Shown piece by piece: positions 55,839 to 64,000 of a DNA stretch of 64,000 nucleotides. The notes beneath the pieces were generated by a model that was not told the DNA's origin, made no database searches, and was given only the letters and a program-made list of their open reading frames with translations. Location: contig CM060899.1 in assembly GCA_030762935.1 (NCBI GenBank), positions 64,220,501 to 64,284,500 of the forward strand, read 5' to 3'. The translations under genes and the position numbers were made by a program. The stretch's first letter is position 1. Each line of letters begins with the position of its first letter. Source of the DNA: Hymenopus coronatus (lineage: Eukaryota > Arthropoda > Insecta > Mantodea > Hymenopodidae).

Positions 55839-56066
55839 GCCCGCCTGAGTAGTGAGGTAGTAGCGTGTCTGCTTCACATTCAAAAGGTCTTGAGTTAGAA
55901 TCTTGCTTAGGTTTTCCCTTATCTTGAGAAGACGGATGTCGAGTAACTTTCAGCTCCATGGGCCCCGAGATCATTTGAGCGTCATTTCACCTATTTCTTT
56001 CCTCGTCCGATATGACTAATCAGGTTAAAGGACGTTAAGCTTAAAAAAAAAAAAAAAAAAAAAAAG
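55839..56066 (+). mobile_element. SINE2d, full-length with poly(A) tail
   Basis: Head GCCCGCCTGAGTAGTGAGGT, diverged B-box TTGAGTTAGAATC and the TTCCCTTATCTTGAGAAGAC body. It ends in an A-run (56043-56065). Target duplication GAATATCTC lies at 55830-55838 and 56067-56075. Confidence 0.92.
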
Positions 56067-56632
56067 GAATATCTCAAAAACGATCAACTCCGCGAAAAAA
56101 ATGTTTATAACATAAATTGTGTGTATTAGCGTGCTCAACTTTTTTGCATAATAAGTTTTGGTTCATCTCTTACGGTTCAGCTGTTATGCAAAATTTCGTA
56201 AAATTCATCCAGAATAAAGTAGCCTTGAGAAGCTATTCCCAGAAATTTTAAGATATACATTTTATTTTTCGTGTAAATATCTTTAATATATGATGTTTTA
56301 ATAAAAAGCGTTAGAGCCATTTTTGAGAAAACAAACATTTTGGAAAAAAGATGCATGTAAAGGGTAGTTGGGTGTGGGGGTATTTTCTTGCAAATCTTAG
56401 TGTCGGTTCCTTGCAAGATACCAAACTTAAAACCAAGTTTGGTATTTAGCGGTCTTTTCGTTTTCAAGCTATGCTGTCCACAGACACACAGCCGGACTTT
56501 TTTCCAAAAATGCATTTTTTGGACTGAGGGGGACCCAAAACATGTATTTCCCGTGAAATCTCGGTATCGAATTTTTGGGTGGAATGCAATACCTTCTCTA
56601 TACACTATGTACATAGTACGAGTAGAGAAAGT
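56067..56632 (-). mobile_element. HP61, right part
   Basis: GAATATCTCAAAAACGATCAAC to the intact hairpin ending TACGAGTAGAGAAAGT. Confidence 0.91.
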
Positions 56633-56900
56633 AATACAAATGAAGTATTGGTGTGGTTTCCTATTGCCATCTGCAGTTATGGAATGAAGCAACATCACAT
56701 TCACAGATAGATTAATCCAAGGCATGCCTTTCCAGGATTACAAATTCCTCCATCCCATTGGAAATCGAACAGCTAGATAAGGAGGGGTAGATTAGGGATA
56801 GTAGAAAGGAAGAATAACTGATAAGGTTACACTTACAGCTAGAGCCACCTTCGTTTTATTACTAAATACATAGTAATAGAAATACATTACAGAAAATAAG
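56633..56900. other. Unique spacer
   Basis: No recognisable feature. Confidence 0.5.
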
Positions 56901-57643
56901 GATGACTTGCTCTATATCTCTGCAACAACCTATTGTTAAAAAGCTTAATATTCTACTTACTTCATGCTAATTGAGAAAAAAATAATAAAGAAGTGTAATA
57001 GGATATGCTGATAGTCAAAAGCTGGTTGCTATGTGACTGAAGTTCCTTTGTAGGGACACAAGTTGGCAAATTCTTGTATGAGAAAAGTAGAAGTTTTTCA
57101 AAACTGAAACCAAGAACAAGGAATATCTCAAAAATGATCAACTCCACGAAAAAATGTATATAACATAAATTGTGTGCTCTAGCGTGCTCTACATTTTTTG
57201 TGGCTTAATTTTTTGTCCATCTCTTACGGTTTAGTAGTTATGCAAAATTCATACAGAATAAAGTAGTCTTCAGAGGCTATTACCAGAAGATTCAATATAC
57301 ACATTTTATTTGGCATGTAAATATCTTTAATATACGGGATTTTAATCAAAATCGTTAGCCATTTTTTAGAAAATCAAAATTTTCGAAAATTTTTCCATGT
57401 AAAGGGTAGTTGGGGGTGGAGGGATTTTTCTCAAAATATTCGTGTCGCATCCTTGGAAGATACCAAACTTAAATACGAAGTTTAGTATTTTACCGACTTT
57501 TGGTTTTTGAGTTATCGTGTTTATAGACACACGGACACACTGATCCTAAAACATATATTTCCGGTGAAATCTTGTAATCGAATTTTTGGGTGGAATACAA
57601 TACTTCCTATATACACTATGTACATAGTACGTATAGAGAAAGT
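56901..57643 (-). mobile_element. HP62, near-complete HP repeat, A-type
   Basis: The 3' tip is shortened (GATGACTTGCTCTATATC). A deletion lies in the TTACTTGC...TAATAGG area. The hairpin is intact, ending ACGTATAGAGAAAGT. Confidence 0.9.
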
Positions 57644-57988
57644 AAAAACACGCCAAGTGGGAAATGAGACTATTAGTATCAAAAAGAGCAATCTATACTT
57701 TTTTTGCGAAATTGAGATATTGGTACCATTGTATTGTGCTATTTTCCCTCTAATGAAGTGTAGTGTAGGTTTGTTTCCAAACAAACAAAATCGCATTTTT
57801 TGATGCATTAAAATCAAATGTTTGTTTCAAATAGGACAATCTCCATCATCTGTTGGAATCAAAAAGGGTAATCTCCACAGCTGCCTATAGGCTGTTTCCA
57901 CTCGGTCACGTGACTGACAGCAATATGGCTGCAGTGCTGCTAATAATAGAATGTTTTCTGCTCTAGAGCGCTATATTATAAAATGTTT
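57644..57988. other. Non-repeat island 16, E-box and short ATG frame
   Basis: Contains the palindrome GTCACGTGAC (57905-57914) followed by CAATATGGCTGCAGTGCTG. The ATG at 57925 opens a 13-codon frame, MAAVLLIIECFLL, to a TAG. Promoter-like, but unsupported by any gene. Confidence 0.35.
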
Positions 57989-58759
57989 ACTTTCTCTACA
58001 CATACTATGTACAGTGTATAGAGGAAGTATTGTATTCCAAAATTTCGATACCGATATTCCACCGGAAATACATGTTTTAGGACCCCCTGAATATAAAAAA
58101 GCATTTTTACAAAAAGGTCCGTGTATCTGTCCGTGTATGTCTGTGGGCAGCATAGCTCAAAAACGAAAAGACCATTAAGTACCAAACTTGGTATTTTAGG
58201 TTGTTATCCTTAAAGGGTGCGACACAAGGATTTTCAAGAAAATCCCCCCACACCGAACTACCCTTTACATAGAATGTTTTTCGAAAATTTTGATTTTCTT
58301 AAAAATGGCTCAAACGATTTTGATTAAAATCTCTTATATTTAAGATATTTACATGCCAAATAAAATGTATATCTTGAATTTTTTGGAAATAGCCTCTGAA
58401 GACTACTTTATTCTGGATGAATTTTACTGAATTTTGCATAACTTCTAAACCGTAAGAGATGGACAAAAACATACCACACAGGAAATGTAGAGCACATTAA
58501 AACACTCAATTTATGCTATATACATTTTTTTCGTGGATTTTATCGTTTTTGAGGTATTCCTTGTTATTGGTTTCACCTTTGGAAAACATATTTTTCTCAC
58601 ATAGGAATTTGTCAACTGATGTTCTTACAAACAAACGAACTTCAGTCACATAGTAACCAGCTTTTGACTATCACTTTAACCTATGGTACTCCTTTATTTC
58701 GCTTCTACTTACAAGGAAGCAAGTTATAAGAATATTTCTGTTATTTTTTTTTCGATTAG
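57989..58759 (+). mobile_element. HP63, HP repeat lacking 3' tip
   Basis: ACTTTCTCTACACATACTAT, then a normal middle and A-type 3' third, cut at TTTTTTTTCGATTAG. Confidence 0.9.
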
Positions 58760-59100
58760 AAGACCTTATTATTCTGAATGAAGTTTGCTGTATTTTGCGT
58801 AACTGGTACACCGTAAGAGATAGACAAAAATTTGCCACACAAAAAATGTAGATCATGTTATAACACACAATTTATGTTATTGTGAAATTGATTGTTTTTG
58901 AGATATTCCTTGTTATTTGTTTCAGATTTAAAATACTTTAACTTTTCTCACGCGGTAAGTTGTAAATTCCTGGCCATGCATAGAAACGGATTTCTATCAC
59001 ATAGCAACCAGCTTTTAAAAGACTTGACTATCGCTTTTCCATTATAGTCCTTTTAAGAAGTAATTAAGACACTTTCTGCTAATGCTTAAGTCGATTATCG
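58760..59100 (+). mobile_element. HP64, C-type fragment
   Basis: Starts in the ATTATTCTGAATGAAGTTTG block and runs to CTAATGCTTAAGTCGATTATC, with C-type 'CCTGGCCATGCATAGAAAC'. The 3' tip is missing. Confidence 0.85.
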
Positions 59101-59248
59101 AGTATTTGGATGGAATGCAATACCTTCTCTACATATGTACTATGTGCTGAGTAGCGAAAGAAAAATGTTAATCTTAAATACTTAGAGTAGTATTTATCCG
59201 ACGTTTGTTTTTCTGCCACGGTGTTCAGACACAAACACAGACACACAT
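59101..59248 (-). mobile_element. HP65, diverged hairpin-side fragments
   Basis: TGGATGGAATGCAATACCTTC...GCGAAAG is a hairpin end. ATCTTAAATACTTAGAGTAG...CAGACACACATGG is the upstream block, out of normal order. Confidence 0.6.
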
Positions 59249-59380
59249 GGTGGACAAAGCGGCGCTGGGGCGGATTTTCTCCGGGTTCTCCGGTTCCCCC
59301 CGCCATTGCATTCCACCGGTGCTCCATCTTCATTCGTGTATCATCACTGTCACCGCCTGCGGTGCCATAAGTAGTTAAAG
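59249..59380 (+). mobile_element. SINE3c, 3' half
   Basis: GTGGACAAAGCGGCGCTGGG...CATTGCATTCCACCGGTGCTC and CACCGCCTGCGGTGCCATAA match the 3' half of SINE3b. The tRNA head is missing. Confidence 0.88.
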
Positions 59381-59382
59381 CG

Positions 59383-60222
59383 GGCGTGTTCCATTCACAT
59401 GACTTTCTCTACAGCTCTGCAACAAATTAGTTTTAAAAAGCTTATACTTCTGTTTACTTCATGCTAATCGACACCAAATTAGCAGAAATAGTCTTATTGC
59501 TTGCTTCCTTGTAAGTGGAACGGAAATAAGGGAGTACCATAGGTTAAAGTGATAGTCAAAAGCTGGTTGCTATGTGACAGAAGTTCCTTTGTTTGTATGG
59601 ACAGGAGTTGACAAATTCCTGTATGAGGAAAGTTAAGTTTTTCGAACCTGAAAACAAAAACAAGGAATATCTAAAAAACGATCAACTCCACGAAAAAAAT
59701 GTATACAACATAAGTTGTGTGTTTTAATGTGTTCTACATTTTTTGTGTGGTAAGTTTTTGTCTATCTCTTACGGTTTAGCAGTTATTCAAAATTCAGTAA
59801 AATTCACTCAGCATAAAGTAGTCTTCAGAAGACATTCCCAGAAAATTCAAGATATACATTTTATTTGTCAGGTAAGTATGTTTAATATACGGAATTTTAA
59901 TCAAAATCGTTAGAGCCATTTTTGAGAAAATCAAAATTTTCGAAAAAAGTTCCAAGTAAAGGGTAGTTTGAGGTGGGGGGATCTTTCTCAAAATCTTCGT
60001 GTCGCATCCCTGGAAGATACTAAACTTAAATACCGACTTTTCGTTTTTGAGTTGTTTTCACAGACACACGGACACACACACATGGACCTTTTTCTGAAAA
60101 TGCTTTTTTTGGATACAGGGGACCCTAAATCATATATTTCCGGTGAAATCTCGGTATCGAATTTTTTGGTGGAGTGCAATACCTTCTCTATACACTATGT
60201 ACATAGTACGTGTAGAGAAAGT
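59383..60222 (-). mobile_element. HP66, full-length HP repeat, A-type
   Basis: 840 bp from GTGTTCCATTCACATGAC to TAGTACGTGTAGAGAAAGT; one of the cleanest copies. Confidence 0.93.
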
Positions 60223-60660
60223 AAAATACAGACGCAAACACACATATACACACATATACACGCACAGACACACACGCGAGCGCGCGCGTGAAAAATCAAT
60301 TTATTATCTCATAGGGTGTGGAATTTAAAGATAAACAAGTTTATTTTAGCAGCGAAGCAATCATTCATCCTTAAGCGCGCTACCAACCTGCCATCAATCA
60401 CTTTACCACTAATCACAGCGATATTCGGTTATTAGGGTAGCGAAAACAAATGGGCGGAAGCCGTTCTTTAATGGCTTCCATTATTAATTAAAAACATCGC
60501 CACATAAAATGTTTGACTTTGACGGGGAGGTCCCTGTTCTTCAAAGAGAATTTAGGTACGGTGTTGCTCTATACGCCTTCTGTGTTTAAAAACATAAAAT
60601 TGTTTGTTTCAATCAAGGTTAAAAAGTGGTTTTAAATATCTCTCATATTTTCCTCTACAG
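60223..60660. other. Non-repeat island 17
   Basis: Starts with a purine-pyrimidine tract of CA and CGCG (60231-60291). The centre (60360-60500) is mixed-composition unique sequence with no frame. Confidence 0.45.
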
Positions 60661-61390
60661 CTGAATAGGTTACAATCACATGACTTTCTCTATATCTCTG
60701 CAACAGATTATTGTTGAAAAGCTTATACTTTTATTTACTTAAAGCTAATCGAGAAAAATTAGCTGAAATAAGTCTTTTAGCTTGCTTCCTTGTAAGTAGA
60801 GGCGAAATATGGTTGTACCATAGGTTAAAGTGATAGTCAAAAGGTGGTTGCTGTGTGACTGAAGTTCCTTTGTTTGTGTGGACATGAGTTGAAAAATTCC
60901 TGTATGTGAAAAGTAAGTTCTTTAAAGCTGAAACCAAACACAAGGAATATCTAAAAGACGATCATCTCCTCGAAAAAAATTTATATAACATAAATTGTGT
61001 GTTTTAATGTGCGCTACAATTTTTGTGTGGTAGGTTTTGTCTATCTCTTACGGTTTAGCAGTTATGCAAAATTCTGTGAATTCATCCAGAATAAAGTAGT
61101 CTTCAGAGGCCATTCCGAGAAAATTCAAGATATACATATTATTTGTCAGGCAAATATCTTTAACATACGATATTTTAATCAAAATTGTTGGAGCCATTTT
61201 TTAGAAAGTAAAAATCTTAAAAAAAAAGTTCCATATAAAGAGAGTTGGGCGTGGGGGGATTTCCTTGAAAATCTTCGTGTCGCATCATTGGAAGATACCA
61301 AACTTAAATACCAAGTTTGGTATTCAACGGTCTTTTCGTTTTTGAGCTATACTGTCCACAGATTCACACACGCGGAACTTTCTGTAAAAA
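60661..61390 (-). mobile_element. HP67, HP repeat without hairpin
   Basis: From GGTTACAATCACATGACTTTC to CGCGGAACTTTCTGTAAAAA, where HP68 starts at the internal A-run. Confidence 0.9.
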
Positions 61391-61391
61391 T

Positions 61392-62126
61392 CTGATGTGT
61401 TCCATTCACATGACTTTCTCTATATCTCTGTAAATTATTATTGTTAATAAGCTTATCTTTTATTTATGTCATGCTAATCGAGAAAAATTAGTAGAAACAG
61501 TCTTATTTCTTGCTTTATTGTAAGTAGAAGCGAAATAAGGGAGTACCATAGGTTAAAGTGACAGCCAAAAGCTGGTTGCTGTGTGACTGATGTTCCTTTG
61601 TTTGTATGAACAGGAGTTGACAAATTCCTGTATGAGAAAAGTATAAGTTTTTCAAAGCTGAAACCAAGAAAAAGGAATATCTCAAAAACGATCAACTCCA
61701 CGAACAAAATATATATAACATAAATTGTGTGTTTTAACGTGTTCTACATTTTTTGTGGGTTAAGTTTTTGTCCATCTGTTACGGTTTAGTAGTTATGCAA
61801 AATTCATCCAGAATAAAGTAGTCTTCAGAGGCTATTCGCAGAAAATTCAAGATATAAATTTTATTTGTCAGGTAAATATCTTTAATATACGATATTTTAA
61901 TCAAAATTGTTGGAGTCATTTTTGTGAAAATAAAAATCTTCGAAAAAAGTTCCATGTAAAGGGTGGTTTTGGGTGGGGGGATTTTTCTCAAAATCTTTGT
62001 GTCGCATCCCTGGAAGATACTAAACTTAAATACCAAGTTTGGTATTCAACGGTCTTTTCTTTTTTGATACACACACGCACACACACACGCGGAACTTTTT
62101 GTAAAAATGCTTTTTTTGGACTCAGG
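61392..62126 (-). mobile_element. HP68, HP repeat without hairpin
   Basis: CTGATGTGTTCCATTCACATG through TGCTTTTTTTGGACTCAGGGG. The hairpin end is replaced by the GGAT repeat. Confidence 0.9.
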
Positions 62127-62197
62127 GGTGTGGATGGATGTTTGGCGCGATGGATGAATGGATGGATGGGTGGACGGACGGACGGATGGATGGATTG

Positions 62198-62230
<33 letters not shown>

Positions 62231-62245
62231 CGGATGGATGGATGG
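62127..62245. repeat. (GGAT)n/(GGAC)n microsatellite
   Basis: Imperfect GGAT/GGAC tetranucleotide array. The minus-strand His-Pro-Ser-Ile frame is an artefact. Confidence 0.95.
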
Positions 62246-62611
62246 AGATTCAGCAAAAGCCAAAATGAATCCAACTCTGCTTTGCACTAAGGCAGGCATA
62301 TTGCTTGCAATAACGGAGGATTTGCTCCTTGTAAGAAAATTCTTCAGAGTTAGTTTTTGAGGTGAAGCTATACTTTATGGGACGTAGCAGAAAAGGGGAG
62401 TTCTGCGTTAGTCTTTATTCCTTTCCGTGTTCCGAGAGCGGCCCTGTTCATCATTTATAGTGCACAATAGCTCAGCAGGGGTTTGTCCCTTAATGACTGT
62501 CAAGAGTCAAGGGATTCCATTGTTTTTCACCGACCTGGTCCCTACCTGCCGCCTCTCACTGGCGCTCTCGAAGGTTGAGAAACTGCACACCTATGGCGAT
62601 GCCTACCTCTT
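62246..62611. other. Non-repeat island 18
   Basis: Balanced composition; no recognised gene or repeat. Confidence 0.45.
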
Positions 62612-63380
62612 TAGTTTCTCTACACGTACTGTGTATAGATACCGAGATTTCACCCAAACCATATGTATTGAGGCTCTCTGAATCCAAAAAAAAGCCTTTT
62701 TGAGAAAAATATCTGTGTGTGTCTGTCTGTCTGTCTCTCTGTCAGCGTGTGTGACTGTGTGTCTGTATGCAGAACAACTTAAAAACGAAAAGTCCGCTAA
62801 AAACCTAACTTAGTATTTAAGTTTGGTATCTTCCAAGGATGCGACACGAAAATTTTCAAGAAAATCCCCCCACCCGCAACTACCTTTATCATAGAACAAT
62901 TTTCGAAAACTTTGATTTTTTAAAAAATGCCTGTATAGATTTTGATTAAAATGTTGTATATTAAAGATATATACATGCCAAATGAAATGTATATCTTTAA
63001 TTTTCTGGAAATAATCTCTGAAGACATGTTTATTCTGGATGAATGTTGTGTAATTTTGCATAACTTGTAAACCGTAAAAGATAGACAAAAACTTACCAAT
63101 TATACAATGTAGATCTCGTTAAAACACACAATTTATGTTATCTATATTTTTTTCATGGAGCTGACTGTTTTCGAGATATTCCTCGTTATTAGTTTCAGCT
63201 TTAAAATACTTAAGAGGTACTTTTCTCTTACGGGAATTTGTCAGCTCCTGGCAAACACAAAGGTATTTCAGTCACATAGTAACCAGCTTTTAAAATATTT
63301 GACTATGGATTTAATCTATTGTACTCCCATATTTCCCTTCTGCTTACAAGAAAGCAAGCAATAAGACCCTTTCTGCTATT
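62612..63380 (+). mobile_element. HP69, C-type HP repeat, interrupted by HP70
   Basis: The hairpin is shortened (TTTCTCTACACGTACTGTGTATAGA). C-type 3' third. It ends at TTTCTGCTATTTTT, the T-run in which HP70 begins. Confidence 0.9.
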
Positions 63381-63383
63381 TTT

Positions 63384-63523
63384 ACTTTCTCTATACGCAC
63401 TATGTACATAGTGTATAGAGAAGGTATTGCACTCCACCCAAAAATTCGATACCGAGATTTCACCGGAAATATATGTTTTAGGGTCTACAACATCCAAAAA
63501 AAAGAAGCATTTTCACAAAAAGG

Positions 63524-63562
<39 letters not shown>

Positions 63563-64000
63563 CCGTGTGCCTGTGAACACCCTAACTCAAAAACGAAAAG
63601 TCAGTAAAATACCAAACTTGGTATTTAAGTTTAGTATCTTCCAGGGATGCGACACGAAGATTATGAGAAAAATCTCCCCACCCCCAACTACCCTTTACAT
63701 GGAACTTTTTTCGAATTTTTTTATTTTCTCAAAAATGGCTGAAACGATTTTGATTAAAATTTCTTATATCAAAGATATTTAACTGAAAAATAAAATGTAT
63801 ATCTTGAATTTTCTGGAAATAGCCTCCGAAGAGTAGTTTATTCTGGATAAATGTTACTGAATTTTGAATAACTACTATACCGTAAGAAATAGACAAAAAC
63901 TTACTAACAAAAATGTAGAGCACACTAAAACACACAATTTATGTTATATATATTTTTTCGTGGAGTTCGTCGTTTTTGAGACATTACTTATTTTTGGTTT
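63384..64000 (+). mobile_element. HP70, HP repeat running off the window
   Basis: ACTTTCTCTATACGCACTAT with a fully paired palindrome and (TG)n at 63527-63559. It continues past the right edge. Confidence 0.92.

Noticed and set aside
62127..62245. GGAT array as a telomere-like or structured element
   Set aside because: The unit is GGAT/GGAC rather than an insect telomere motif (TTAGG), and the array is short and imperfect.
1..64000. HP repeat as a tandem satellite array
   Set aside because: Orientation alternates, spacers are unique, and copies are nested at T-runs; there is no constant period.
1..64000. HP copies as spacers and repeats of a CRISPR array or as bacterial sequence
   Set aside because: Unit size, SINEs with Pol III boxes, mariner elements and lack of operons point to an animal genome.

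Overview
This window looks like intergenic or intronic heterochromatin of a large, repeat-rich, AT-rich arthropod genome. It is most likely an insect; a cockroach-like genome is a low-confidence guess from the style of its tRNA-derived SINEs. There is no operon structure, and no intact protein-coding gene, structured RNA gene or CRISPR array could be supported. Nearly all long open frames are translations of microsatellites or of non-coding repeat copies.

The dominant component is one dispersed family, here called the HP repeat (hairpin-ended repeat). About 70 copies or fragments in both orientations cover roughly two thirds of the window. A complete unit is about 0.84-0.90 kb. In the '+' convention used here it begins with ACTTTCTCTA, which opens a near-perfect terminal palindrome of about 42 bp. 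It then runs through a CCGTGTGTG microsatellite seed, conserved AT-rich non-coding blocks and a GCAACCAGCTTTT block. It ends TAGAGAAAGTCATGTG...CACATCAGA followed by T5-7. The start and end share an inverted ACTTTCTCTA/TAGAGAAAGT, and the 3' end carries a second small hairpin (ATGTG/CACAT). Three 3' subfamilies (A, B, C) and two hairpin subfamilies can be read. The copies insert in T/A runs, often inside other HP copies. The architecture recalls non-autonomous Helentron-associated elements (HINE/DINE-1-like), but no source protein is present, so that class is inferred.

The second layer is tRNA-derived SINEs: at least four families (SINE1-4) and a possible fifth. Several have readable target-site duplications inside HP copies. 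The third layer is decayed DNA transposons of the Tc1/mariner/IS630 superfamily: a 752-bp internally deleted mariner with intact TIRs (21508-22259), two decayed mariners (about 32.8-33.9 kb and 34.0-35.0 kb), a DDE transposase split by an HP insertion (39.3-41.2 kb), and a minus-strand mariner C-terminal fragment (41.2-41.6 kb).

Between these lie short islands (0.2-1.1 kb) without recognised repeats: 1.1-1.7, 4.7-5.2, 7.4-7.9, 11.3-12.4, 15.6-16.0, 17.3-17.8, 18.7-19.3, 20.8-21.5, 24.2-24.6, 27.4-28.2, 30.7-31.0, 36.7-37.3, 42.4-42.7, 50.1-50.7, 55.0-55.5, 57.6-58.0, 60.2-60.7 and 62.2-62.6 kb. Two of them look promoter-like and one holds a small minus-strand frame with a signal-peptide-like start; these are the only weak hints of host-gene content.
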